Both the position numbers and the translations under genes were made by a program. Positions 42,642 to 50,388 of a DNA stretch of 64,000 nt are shown here, piece by piece (position 1 is the first letter of the stretch; each line of letters opens with the position of its first letter). The DNA comes from Streptomyces rhizosphaerihabitans (GTDB lineage Bacteria; Actinomycetota; Actinomycetes; Streptomycetales; Streptomycetaceae), in the NCBI RefSeq assembly GCF_025399795.1, contig NZ_JAODTZ010000032.1, positions 53,593 through 117,592 on the forward strand. The letters run 5' to 3'. Under the pieces are notes generated by a model that was not told the origin of the DNA, searched no databases, and saw only the letters and a list, made by a program, of their open reading frames with translations.

Positions 42642-43334
42642 TCACACGCTGAGCGCCTCCCGCACCGTCCGTTCGGCGTCCCGGCCGCCCTCGCCCGAGG
42701 ACGTGACCCGGCCCGCCTCCAGGACGTAGTACCGCTGCGCGGCCCGCATCGCGAAGCCGACGTGCTGCTCGACCAGGAGCACCGACAGACCTCCCCGGGC
42801 GGCCAGCGCGAGAATCGTCTCCTCGATCTCGGCGACCACGGAGGGTTGGATTCCTTCGGTCGGCTCGTCGAGGAGCAGGATCCGAGGCTCCGTCACCAGA
42901 GCCCGGGCGATGGACAGCTGCTGACGCTGACCGCCCGAGAGCAGACCCGCGCGGCGGCCCGACAGGGCGCGCAGCGCCGGGAACAGGTCCAGTGCCTCGG
43001 CGGTCGCCTCCTTGCCGCGGCGCCGTCCGTCCGCGACCAGCCGGAGATTCTCGGCGGTGGTCAGCTGCGGGAAGACCTGCTGGCCCTGCGGTACGTACGC
43101 CATACCGCGGGCCACCCGTTCGTGGGGCTTGCGGCGGGTGATGTCCTCGCCGTCGAGGCGGACGGAGCCGCGCTGCGGGCCGAGCAGCCCGACCGCCGCC
43201 CGCAGAAGGGTGCTCTTGCCCGCTCCGTTGTGCCCGAGCACCGCCGCGACCCCGTTTCTCGGTACCTCGACGGAGACGCCGTGCAGCACGAGACTGCGGT
43301 GGTACCCGACATGGACGGTGTCGATCTCCAGCAT
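42642..43334 (-). CDS. urtE: Urea ABC transporter ATP-binding protein UrtE
   Basis: 230 residues. Walker A LGHNGAGKST, Q-loop near YVPQGQQVFPQLTTAENL, ABC signature LLSGGQRQQLSIARAL, Walker B RILLLDEPTEGIQPS, H-loop VEQHVGFA. EGIQPS after the Walker B is the hallmark of UrtE among LivF-like ATPases. Last gene of the five-gene operon; start overlaps the urtD stop by one base (TGATG). Couples ATP hydrolysis to urea (or short-chain amide) import. Confidence 0.9.
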   Translation of the reverse strand: MLEIDTVHVGYHRSLVLHGVSVEVPRNGVAAVLGHNGAGKSTLLRAAVGLLGPQRGSVRLDGEDITRRKPHERVARGMAYVPQGQQVFPQLTTAENLRLVADGRRRGKEATAEALDLFPALRALSGRRAGLLSGGQRQQLSIARALVTEPRILLLDEPTEGIQPSVVAEIEETILALAARGGLSVLLVEQHVGFAMRAAQRYYVLEAGRVTSSGEGGRDAERTVREALSV

Positions 43335-44131
43335 CACGCCTCCTGTACGGCGGTCGGTCCGGGCACGGCCGCCGAGGTGTCCTCCGTGCGGGTGTGCCCG
43401 AGATACACCTCCTGGACCCTCGGGTCCGCCTGCACCTCGGCCACCGTTCCCTCGCTCAGCACCCGGCCCGCGTGCAGCACGCTGACGCTGCGCGCGAAGG
43501 ACCGCATGAAATCCATGTCGTGCTCGATGACGACGACGGTCCGCTCCCCGCTGATGCGCTGCAACAACTCGCCGGTGGCCTGCCGTTCGTCCTGGCTCAT
43601 GCCCGCGACCGGCTCGTCGAGCAGCAGCAGCCGGACGTCCTGCACGAGCAGCATGCCGATCTCCAGCCACTGCTTCTGGCCGTGCGCGAGCGTCCCGGCC
43701 GGGCTGTCGGCGAGGCCCGTCAGGCCCACCGTCTCCAGCGCGCGCGCCACGGACTCGGGTACGCCCCTGCGCCGGCGCAGCATCGTCAGCGCGCCCCGGC
43801 CCGCGCCCGCCGCGATGTCCAGGTTCTGAAGGACCGTCAACTCCTCGAAGACGGCGGCGGTCTGGAAGGTGCGGCCGATCCCCGAGCGGGCGATCCGGTG
43901 CACACTGCGGCCGAGGAGGTCGGCACCCGCGAAGCGCACCGATCCCGTCGCCCGCACCAGTCCGGTGACCGCGTCGACCAGGGTCGTCTTGCCCGCGCCG
44001 TTCGGCCCGATCAGGAAGCGGAGATCCCCCGGTCGCACATCGAGATCCACCCCGTCGACGGCGGTGAAGCCGTCGAAGGTCACCCGCAGTTCCCGGATCT
44101 CGAGCCCCGCACTGTCCGTGAAGTCCGTCAT
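43334..44131 (-). CDS. urtD: Urea ABC transporter ATP-binding protein UrtD
   Basis: 265 residues. Walker A LIGPNGAGKTT, GIGRTFQTAAVFEELTVLQNL (Q-loop), LAHGQKQWLEIGMLL signature with the UrtD-specific HGQKQWLEIGM, Walker B LLLLDEPVAGM, and VVVIEHDMDFMRSFA. The C-terminal tail (TSAAVPGPTAVQEA) is extra. Four-base overlap (ATGA) with urtC. Confidence 0.92.
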   Translation of the reverse strand: MTDFTDSAGLEIRELRVTFDGFTAVDGVDLDVRPGDLRFLIGPNGAGKTTLVDAVTGLVRATGSVRFAGADLLGRSVHRIARSGIGRTFQTAAVFEELTVLQNLDIAAGAGRGALTMLRRRRGVPESVARALETVGLTGLADSPAGTLAHGQKQWLEIGMLLVQDVRLLLLDEPVAGMSQDERQATGELLQRISGERTVVVIEHDMDFMRSFARSVSVLHAGRVLSEGTVAEVQADPRVQEVYLGHTRTEDTSAAVPGPTAVQEA

Positions 44132-45243
44132 GCCGTGTCTCCAGAGAGTCCTTGGTTCCTCCGGCGCCGCTTCACGATGGCGGCCAGCGAGGCGAGACCG
44201 CCCGGCAGGAACGCCAGGGCGACGATGAACAACAGCCCCTGGAAGTACGTCCAGGCCGCGGGGAACTCCTCGGACAGGGCCGTCCTGGCCCAGGCGACGC
44301 CGATCGCGCCGAGCACCGCGCCCGTCAGACTCGCCCGCCCGCCGACCGCCGCCCCGATGACGAGCTCGATGGACGGCACGATGCCCACCAGAGCGGGAGA
44401 GATGATGCCGACGGCGGGCACGAACAGCGCACCCGCGAGTCCCGCCATGCCCGCCGCGACCACATACGCCACGAGTTTGACGTTCGCGGGGTCGTAGCCG
44501 AGGAACCGTACCCGCTCCTCCGAGTCCCTCACCGCGACGAGGAGTTCGCCGTAGCGGCTGTGCATCAGCTGACGGGCGAGCGCGATCAGCAGGAGCAGCA
44601 CCGCGGCGATGACGAAGTACACCATCCGCTGGTTGACCGGGTCGTTCAGGTCGTAGCCGAAGAAGCCCTGGATGTCGGTCAGTCCATTGGTACCGCCGGT
44701 CGTGGCCTGCTGCCCGACCAGCCAGATCGCGAAGGCCGCGGCGAGCGCCTGGCTGAGAATCGCGAAGTAGGCGCCCTTGACCCGGCGCCGGAAGATGAAC
44801 GAGCCGAGGATCGCGGCGACGGCCATCGGCAGCAGGACGGTCGCGGCGATCGCGAACACCGGGTTCGCGAACGGCCGCCACCACCAGGGGAGTTCGGTGG
44901 CGGTTCCGTACAGCTGCATGAAGTCGGGGACATGGCCGGGTCCGGCGTCCGCGATCTTCAGGTGCATGGCCATGGCATAGCCGCCCAGCCCGAAGAACAC
45001 CCCTTGGCCGAGTGTCAGCAGGCCGCCGCGCCCCCAGGCCAGACAGATGCCGACCGCGACGATGGCCGTGCACAGGTATTTGGCGAGCAGTCCGAGCCGG
45101 AAGTCGGACAGTGCGAGCGGGGCGACGGCGAAGAGCACCAGGGCGGCGGCGACGAAGCCGGCCGCGGGCCGAGCCGCCGTGAACCGGCGCCGGCCGCCCG
45201 GAAGTCGTCCCGCCTTCGGGGCGAGGGGAGTGGTGGTGGTCAT
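44128..45243 (-). CDS. urtC: Urea ABC transporter permease UrtC
   Basis: 371 residues from ATG 45243 (MTTTTPLAPK). About nine membrane segments; LCLAWGRGGLLTLGQGVFFGLGGYAMAMHLK-type region (here ICLAWGRGGLLTLGQGVFF) is the LivM/UrtC signature, followed by GAYFAILSQALAAAFAIWL and GGTNGLTDIQGFFGYDLND, the UrtC-specific GGTNGLT motif, and SEERVRFLGYDPANVKL, the EAA-like coupling loop. Forms the channel with UrtB. Overlaps urtB by four bases. Confidence 0.92.
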   Translation of the reverse strand: MTTTTPLAPKAGRLPGGRRRFTAARPAAGFVAAALVLFAVAPLALSDFRLGLLAKYLCTAIVAVGICLAWGRGGLLTLGQGVFFGLGGYAMAMHLKIADAGPGHVPDFMQLYGTATELPWWWRPFANPVFAIAATVLLPMAVAAILGSFIFRRRVKGAYFAILSQALAAAFAIWLVGQQATTGGTNGLTDIQGFFGYDLNDPVNQRMVYFVIAAVLLLLIALARQLMHSRYGELLVAVRDSEERVRFLGYDPANVKLVAYVVAAGMAGLAGALFVPAVGIISPALVGIVPSIELVIGAAVGGRASLTGAVLGAIGVAWARTALSEEFPAAWTYFQGLLFIVALAFLPGGLASLAAIVKRRRRNQGLSGDTA

Positions 45244-46136
45244 ACCAGACTCCTCGTGCGCAGCGTGTACAGGCCCTGCGGCCGCCACTGGAGGAACGCC
45301 ACGATGGCCACGAGGACCAGCACCTTGGCGACACTGACGGTGGTCGAGTACTCCAGGACCGACTGCAGCGCGCCCAGCACGAAGGCGACGATGACGCTGC
45401 CCTTGAGCTGTCCGATGCCGCCGACCACGATCACCAGGAAGGCGTCGATGATGACGTTGGTGCCCATCGTCGGCCCGATGGGGCCGACCAGGGTCAGCGC
45501 GACCCCGGCCACCCCGGCGAGCCCCGAGCCGATGAAGAAGGCGGTGCGGTCCACGCGCCCGGTGGAGATGCCGGACACCTCCGCCAGGTCCCGGTTCTGC
45601 ACCACCGCGCGGATCCGGCGCCCGAGCGGGGTCAGCCGCAGCGTGAGGGACAGTGCCACGACCGCCGTGACCGCCAGCCCGAGGATGAACAGCCGGCTGT
45701 TGGCGAAGGTGAGCGGGTCGTCGCCGCCGATGACCGTGATGTGTCCGGTGAGGACGTCGGGTGCACGGGTCTGCACATTGGGGGCACCGAAAATGTCACG
45801 GGCGAGTTGCTGGAGCATCAGCGAGACACCCCAGGTGACAAGAAGGGTGTCCAGAGGACGGAGGTAAAGGCGGCGAATCAGCAGCCATTCCAGCAGCGCG
45901 CCGAGCGCCCCCGACACAAGAAAGGCGACGGGCAGCGCGACGATCAGTGAAATTCCTGCGCCGGAAATGGACTTCTGCAGTACGTACGTGGTGTAGGCGC
46001 CGGCCATGATGAACTCGCCGTGGGCCATGTTGATGACATTCATCTGGCCGAAGGTGAGCGAGAGGCCGAGCGCGATGAGGAGCAGGACGGCACCGATACT
46101 GACGCCGGTGAACAACTGCCCGAGGATCACGGTCAT
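45240..46136 (-). CDS. urtB: Urea ABC transporter permease UrtB
   Basis: 298 residues, LivH-like permease with eight or so helices: LFTGVSIGAVLLLIALGLSLTFGQMNVINMAHGEFIMAGAY (read in pieces; the QMNVINMAHGE stretch is UrtB/LivH-typical), VTWGVSLMLQQLARDIFGAPNV, and AVVQNRDLAEVSGISTGRVDR, the coupling loop. Short form without the long periplasmic N-terminus of cyanobacterial UrtB. Separated from urtA by a strong hairpin. Confidence 0.92.
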   Translation of the reverse strand: MTVILGQLFTGVSIGAVLLLIALGLSLTFGQMNVINMAHGEFIMAGAYTTYVLQKSISGAGISLIVALPVAFLVSGALGALLEWLLIRRLYLRPLDTLLVTWGVSLMLQQLARDIFGAPNVQTRAPDVLTGHITVIGGDDPLTFANSRLFILGLAVTAVVALSLTLRLTPLGRRIRAVVQNRDLAEVSGISTGRVDRTAFFIGSGLAGVAGVALTLVGPIGPTMGTNVIIDAFLVIVVGGIGQLKGSVIVAFVLGALQSVLEYSTTVSVAKVLVLVAIVAFLQWRPQGLYTLRTRSLV

Positions 46137-46160
46137 ACGGCGGCTCCGGGGAGTCGGGAC

Positions 46161-46186
46161 GCGGGGCCTGTGCGCACAGGCCCCGC
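46161..46186 (-). terminator. 26-bp perfect palindrome between urtA and urtB
   Basis: Arms GCGGGGCCTGTGC and its exact complement, no spacer. Likely a partial terminator / mRNA-stabilising hairpin that lets the binding protein be made in excess over the membrane subunits. Confidence 0.75.
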
Positions 46187-46197
46187 GCGACGGGTGG

Positions 46198-47454
46198 TCA
46201 GGAGAGGCCGGAGGCCCAGTCGTAACCCTTCAGGTAGGGGTCCGGCTTGATCGGCTTGCCGGAGTCCCAGACCTGCTTGATCAGCCCGTCGGAGCCGATC
46301 CTGCCGATGCGGGCGGTCTTGTAGATGTGCTGGGTCGCGCCGTCCACGGTGACCTTGCCCTCCGGCGCGTCGAAGGTGATGCCGTCGGAGGCCGCCTTGA
46401 CCTTCTCGGGGTCGAACGACTTCGCCTTCTCGACCATCGCCTTCCACAGGTAGACCGAGGTGTACGCGGCCTCCATCGGGTCACTGGTCGGCTTGTCTTG
46501 GCCGTACTTGGCCTTGTAGGCCTTCACGAACCTGGTGTTCGCGGCCCCCGGGGTGGTCTGGTAGTAGTTCCAGGCCGTCAACTGGCCCGCCAGGTACTGC
46601 GCCCCGATCGACTTGACCTCCTCCTCGGCGATCGACACCGAGACCACCGGCATGCCCTTGGCGGTGAGTCCGGCGGACTTGTACTCCTTGAAGAAGGCCA
46701 CGTTCGAGTCGCCGTTGAGGGTGTTGAAGACCGCGTCCGCCTTCGAGGCCTTCACCTTGTTGGCGATCGTGCTGAACTCCGTGGAGCCGAGCGGCGCGTA
46801 GTCCTCGCCGAGCACCGTCATGCCGTTGGCCTTCGCGTACGCCCTGATCTCCTTGTTGGCGGTGCGCGGGAAGACGTAGTCGCTGCCGACCAGGTAGATC
46901 CGCTTCCTGCCCTGGGACTTGAGATAGTCGAGGCCGGGGACGATCTGCTGGTTGGTGGTGGCGCCGGTGTAGAAGATGTACGGGGACTGCTCGAGCCCCT
47001 CGTACTGCACGGGATAGAAGAGCAGGGACTTGTTCTTCTCGAAGACCGGCTTGACGGCCTTGCGGCTCGCGGAGGTCCAGCAGCCGAAGGTGGCCGCCAC
47101 CCGGTCCTCCCGGATCAGCTTGCTCGCCTTCTCGGCGAACGTCGGCCAGTCGGAGGCACCGTCCTCGCTGATCGGTTTGATCTGCTTGCCGAGCACCCCA
47201 CCCGAGGCGTTGATCTCGTCGATGGCCAGTTTCAGCGAGTCGCGTACGGTCACCTCGCTGATCGCCATCGTGCCCGACAGTGAGTTGAGCAGACCCACCT
47301 TGACGGTGTCGCCGCTCACGTCCGCCTTCGCGGCCTTGTCGGACGTACCGCCCGCGTCGGTCTTGGCGCCGCACGCGGACAGCGCGACCATGGCCGCGAG
47401 CGCGCCGGCACCGGCTGCCATCCGGCGTCGGAGAATTCGGGAACCGCTGGACAA
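46198..47454 (-). CDS. urtA: Urea ABC transporter substrate-binding lipoprotein UrtA
   Basis: 418 residues from a TTG at 47454, chosen because GAGGGGG lies four to ten bases upstream; a TTG at 47484 sits immediately against AGGAGG and is too close. Lipobox LSAC with Cys28 after an Arg-rich n-region. Type I periplasmic-binding fold: VKVGLLNSLSGTMAISE, EDGASDWPTFAEKASKLI, VAATFGCWTSASRKAVKPVFE, LFYPVQYEGLEQSPYIFYTGATTNQQ (UrtA-typical), GSDYVFPRTANKEI. Captures urea outside the membrane for UrtBCDE. A GlnR-like box upstream implies nitrogen control. Confidence 0.93.
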   Translation of the reverse strand: MSSGSRILRRRMAAGAGALAAMVALSACGAKTDAGGTSDKAAKADVSGDTVKVGLLNSLSGTMAISEVTVRDSLKLAIDEINASGGVLGKQIKPISEDGASDWPTFAEKASKLIREDRVAATFGCWTSASRKAVKPVFEKNKSLLFYPVQYEGLEQSPYIFYTGATTNQQIVPGLDYLKSQGRKRIYLVGSDYVFPRTANKEIRAYAKANGMTVLGEDYAPLGSTEFSTIANKVKASKADAVFNTLNGDSNVAFFKEYKSAGLTAKGMPVVSVSIAEEEVKSIGAQYLAGQLTAWNYYQTTPGAANTRFVKAYKAKYGQDKPTSDPMEAAYTSVYLWKAMVEKAKSFDPEKVKAASDGITFDAPEGKVTVDGATQHIYKTARIGRIGSDGLIKQVWDSGKPIKPDPYLKGYDWASGLS

Positions 47455-47520
47455 TAGAACCCCCTCGGGCTGTGGAGGAGACAACCTCCTGAAGTGCGGT
47501 CCACAGCCTCAAGTCGCCCT

Positions 47521-47558
47521 GTTTCCAAGGTGTTTCGCGGTACTTTCCCGGCCGTATC
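47521..47558 (-). promoter_or_regulatory. GlnR-like box upstream of urtA
   Basis: On the minus strand: GATAC-n6-GAAAG-n6-GAAAC-n6-GAAAC, four half-sites with exact 11-bp pitch (plus-strand GTTTC at 47521 and 47532, CTTTC at 47543, GTATC at 47554). This is the arrangement of Streptomyces GlnR boxes (gTnAC-n6-GaAAC repeated). It lies 67-104 bp upstream of the urtA start. Confidence 0.75.
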
Positions 47559-47618
47559 TTCCAGCTCTCATGAAGCGTTCGGGGGCGCCCGGCAGGGCAA
47601 CAAAAAATACCCGGGGCG

Positions 47619-47637
47619 GAATTCGGCATCCGAATTC
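47619..47637. promoter_or_regulatory. Inverted repeat GAATTCGG-n3-CCGAATTC
   Basis: Perfect 8-bp arms in the 247-bp gap between urtA and the UrtA-like sensor gene; AT-rich for this genome. Could be an operator or a short terminator for the sensor gene. Confidence 0.4.
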
Positions 47638-47701
47638 ATGACACGCCCGAGGCATTTCGATTACTTCCTGCGGGAAGTATCTTGGCGCCGACGAGCCGAT
47701 G

Positions 47702-48814
47702 TCAAGAGCCCGGTTCGCGAAGGTCGAGCTCGGCGACCACGTCGAAGTCCAGCCCCTCGGCCCGCGCCAGATAGATGCGTTGGCGCACATGACCGCCGCG
47801 CAGATGCAGCAGCCCCCGTGGCCCCTCGTACGACACGGTCTCGGCCGCCGCCCCGATCGCGGACACATCGAGGGTGCCGGCCCGGCCGATGAGCGCGGCG
47901 AGCAACAGCACGCCCTCGTAACAGGATTCGCCGAGACTGCCGAGGGGCGGCGCCTCGATCCCGAACCGCCCGGCGTACAGGCCGTGGAAATCCAGGGTGT
48001 CCTGGTTGGCGAGGGAGGCGAAGAACCCCGCCGTGCTGAAGAGGTCCGCCGTGGCCGAAGGGCCGCTGGCCAGCAGCATGTTCTCGTCCATCAGGGTGCT
48101 CAGCCGAAGACAGCGGGTGTCGAGGCCGGCCGCGGCGAACGCCCGGTTGAAGCGCACCGCGTCACTGCCGACCAGCAGCATGATGACCCCGTCCGCCTCA
48201 GCGTGCTCGATCCGGCGCAGCACCGCCCCGAAGTCATGGGTGCCCAGCGGCAGATACACCTCCCCCTCGACGCTGCCGCCGGACTCGCGCGCGTACGCGT
48301 GCGCGGCCCGGGCCGTACGGCGCGGCCACACATAGTCGTTGCCCACCACGAACCAGCGGCGCAGCCCGCGCTCGTGCGCCAGCAGGCCCATGGCCGGACG
48401 TAGTTGGTCACGCGGTGTCTCGCTCGTGAGGAACACCCCGGCGGTGTGCTCGCCGCCTTCGTACAGCGCGGTGTAGACGTAGGGGACCCGGTGGGCGATG
48501 CGCGGCGCGAGTGCCTGGCGCACCGAGGAGATGTGCCAGCCCGTGACGCCGTGCACCACGCCCAGGTCCACCAACGCCTCGACGCGGTCGGCGACTTCGC
48601 GAGGTGTGCCGCCCCCGTCCACGGGCAGCAGACGCAGCTCTCTGCCGAGCACCCCGCCCGCGCGGTTGACCTCTTCCGCCGCCAGTCGCGCACACAGTTC
48701 GCAGGTGGGCCCGAAGATGCCCGCCGACCCCTGCAGGGGAAAGACAAGGGCCACGCCGAACGCGGAGTCGTCTGCCGTGAACCAGTCGGGCACAGGCGAA
48801 TCGGGCCGGAACAT
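47702..48814 (-). CDS. Cytosolic UrtA/AmiC-like ligand-binding protein
   Basis: 370 residues from ATG 48814 (MFRPDSPVPDWF). No signal peptide or lipobox, yet clearly a type I binding-protein fold related to UrtA: VALVFPLQGSAGIFGPTCELCARLAAEEVNRAGGVLGRELRLLPVDGG, VPYVYTALYEGGEHTAGVFLTSET, WFVVGNDYVWPRRTARAAHAYA, YLPLGTHDFGAVL (pieces correspond to YPVQYEG, GSDYVFPRTA and APLGSTEF in UrtA). AmiC of Pseudomonas is such a cytosolic amide sensor. It lies upstream of urtA on the same strand and divergent from a MarR gene, so a sensing role for urea/amides is likely. Start has only a weak ribosome site. Confidence 0.8.
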   Translation of the reverse strand: MFRPDSPVPDWFTADDSAFGVALVFPLQGSAGIFGPTCELCARLAAEEVNRAGGVLGRELRLLPVDGGGTPREVADRVEALVDLGVVHGVTGWHISSVRQALAPRIAHRVPYVYTALYEGGEHTAGVFLTSETPRDQLRPAMGLLAHERGLRRWFVVGNDYVWPRRTARAAHAYARESGGSVEGEVYLPLGTHDFGAVLRRIEHAEADGVIMLLVGSDAVRFNRAFAAAGLDTRCLRLSTLMDENMLLASGPSATADLFSTAGFFASLANQDTLDFHGLYAGRFGIEAPPLGSLGESCYEGVLLLAALIGRAGTLDVSAIGAAAETVSYEGPRGLLHLRGGHVRQRIYLARAEGLDFDVVAELDLREPGS

Positions 48815-48892
48815 GGCGTCATGATTCCGGGTCCCCCCGGTGAACTCCAATCCGTCTCGTAGCATGTACGAACCCCGGGAGCGAGGAGCAGG

Positions 48893-49339
48893 ATGCCGAC
48901 CCCATCGCCGCGTCAGCCCCAGGATCTGATGCAGCTGCTGACGCGGGCGGAGCGGCTGGCCGCGCGGCGGCTCCAGACCGTCCTGGACGAGGACGGCTGT
49001 TCTCTCGACGCCTGGCGGGTGCTCGCACTGCTCTCCGACGGCGCGGGCCACTCCATGACCGCGATCGCCGAGGCGGTCTTCCTCCCGCCGGCCTCGCTCA
49101 CCAGACTCGTCGACCACCTCGTGGACCAGAACCTCCTCTACCGCCGCGTCGACCCGTACGACCGGCGCCGCATCCTCGCCCACCTCACCCCGCGGGGCCG
49201 GACGTACTGGCGGCGCCTGGACCGCGAGGTCCGCGCACGCTGGCCGGTGCTGAGCGACGGGGACGACGAACTGCTGCGGTCCCTGCTGGGACAACTGGCG
49301 GACACGCTCGGTGCGGCGGGCGAGCGGTCCACGATCTGA
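48893..49339 (+). CDS. MarR-family transcriptional regulator
   Basis: 148 residues, ATG 48893 with GAGGAGCAGG upstream. Winged-helix: LDAWRVLALLSDGAGHSMTAIAEAVFLPPASLTRLVDHLVDQNLLYRRVDPYDRRRILAHLTPRG is the MarR core. Divergent from the AmiC-like gene with 78 bp between starts, so both are probably controlled from that gap. Target could be the sensor/urt cluster. Confidence 0.87.
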   Translation: MPTPSPRQPQDLMQLLTRAERLAARRLQTVLDEDGCSLDAWRVLALLSDGAGHSMTAIAEAVFLPPASLTRLVDHLVDQNLLYRRVDPYDRRRILAHLTPRGRTYWRRLDREVRARWPVLSDGDDELLRSLLGQLADTLGAAGERSTI

Positions 49340-49427
49340 AGCCGGATGCCGGAAGGTCCCTCACCCGAGACCCGCGTCATCCGTCGACAACCGCCCGAGG
49401 CGGAGCGGCCCGGGGCAGGATGGCCTC

Positions 49428-49799
49428 ATGACAAAGCTGTCCGTACGGTCGGTCCCTCGTACGTCCACTGGTTCGGTGCTGTCGTTGTGGTCACAGGACT
49501 CCGTGCTGTCGATCGGCTCCGTGGGATCGGTGCTGTCCGTGGGGTCCGTCGGTTCGGCCTTGTCGGTCGGCTCGATCGGCAGCGCCCTGTCGGTCGGCTC
49601 GATCGGTTCCGCCCTGTCACTGATCTCGACCGGTTCGTGGCTGAGTACAGGATCGCTGTTCTCCGCGCAGTCGCGGTGGTCAGTACTGTCCTGGCGTTCC
49701 TCCCGCGGTTTCCTGGCCGCGGGAGCGGTAGGGGCGGCGGCCGGAGGCGCCCTGCTGGTGGCCCGGATGCTGCACGAGGCCGGAACCGGCACGGAGTAG
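49428..49799 (+). CDS. Nonapeptide-repeat (Sxx period) protein with C-terminal membrane anchor
   Basis: 123 residues. Residues 12-92 are nine consecutive nine-residue units of the form xSxxSxLSx: TSTGSVLSL, WSQDSVLSI, GSVGSVLSV, GSVGSALSV, GSIGSALSV, GSIGSALSL, ISTGSWLST, GSLFSAQSR, WSVLSWRSS. Serine recurs every third residue, hydrophobic residues fill the rest. Residues 94-115 form one membrane helix (FLAAGAVGAAAGGALLVARML). The periodicity suggests a solenoid or extended beta structure. I do not recognise a characterised family. DNA of the repeats is a 27-bp minisatellite. Start ATG 49428 with GGCAGGA upstream. Confidence 0.78.
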   Translation: MTKLSVRSVPRTSTGSVLSLWSQDSVLSIGSVGSVLSVGSVGSALSVGSIGSALSVGSIGSALSLISTGSWLSTGSLFSAQSRWSVLSWRSSRGFLAAGAVGAAAGGALLVARMLHEAGTGTE

Positions 49800-49851
49800 T
49801 CGAACCCGCGCGCTCGGTCGGCGCGTCCTCGCCGGTGTCCTCGCCGGATCG

Positions 49852-50150
49852 ATGGGGTGGACCCGCCGCCCCCGGGCCGGTGACACCTGGGTCCACTGGC
49901 CCTTCACGGCCGGACCGCTCGGCAGGGGACTCGCCCTGATCGGCGGATTCGTGCTGCGGATCCGCGTGGTTGCGGGCACGGTGATGGTGGGGCTGATGCG
50001 GGTCGCCGAGTGGGTGCCCGCCCAGTACCCGGCCGACGGCTCGAGGAGAGCACGGCGGTCGATCCGTTCGCCGACCACCACCTCGTCCACACGGCTTTCC
50101 TGATCGCCCTCGTCCTCGTCCTCGCGCCGTCTCCGCGGGCGGCACACGCC
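49852..50150 (+). pseudogene. DoxX-like membrane protein remnant, frameshifted
   Basis: One frame (from about 49852) reads GDTWVHWPFTAGPLGRGLALIGGFVLRIRVVAGTVMVGLMRVAEWVP; a second frame, from about 50050, continues STAVDPFADHHLVHTAFLIALVLVLA. Joined, these resemble the C-terminal half of DoxX / thiosulfate-dehydrogenase-like proteins (LGxGLALxxGxxxRI, then DxHLVYA). The N-terminal half is missing and the frame shifts near 50035-50050. The 49800-50388 region has no other gene; tandem palindromes at 50281-50315 precede the next gene. Confidence 0.45.
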
Positions 50151-50280
50151 CGGGTATCGGTGGGCTCCCGGCCGAGCTGTCGGTCAGGCGCACGGTCGCC
50201 GGCCGCGCCGGCCCCGCCCCGGGCGGGAGGCGGGATCCCGAGAGGGTTCCGCCCTCTCGTGCGGCGCGGTGCCCCGGCTT

Positions 50281-50315
50281 GGGCCGAACGGCCCCCACCG
50301 GGGACCAGCGGCCCC
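50281..50315 (+). promoter_or_regulatory. Tandem palindromes upstream of the first universal stress protein (DevR/OsdR-like sites)
   Basis: GGGCCGAACGGCCC (50281-50294, perfect 6-bp arms) and GGGACCAGCGGCCCC (50301-50315, arms 5 of 6), centres about 20 bp apart, 74 bp upstream of the start. Resembles the GGGAC/GTCCC dyads of DevR/DosR dormancy regulators. Confidence 0.45.
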
Positions 50316-50388
50316 TGCCCCGCCCGACCGTTTCGACACGACCCTGGAATCGGACCCCGACCGGGCCCCGATTCAGGAGGTGGACACC

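Noticed and set aside
43394..47283. Long plus-strand frames opposite the urt operon
   Set aside because: Arg/Gly/Asp/His-rich mirror translations of urtA-urtE; the minus-strand genes have full family motifs and translational coupling.
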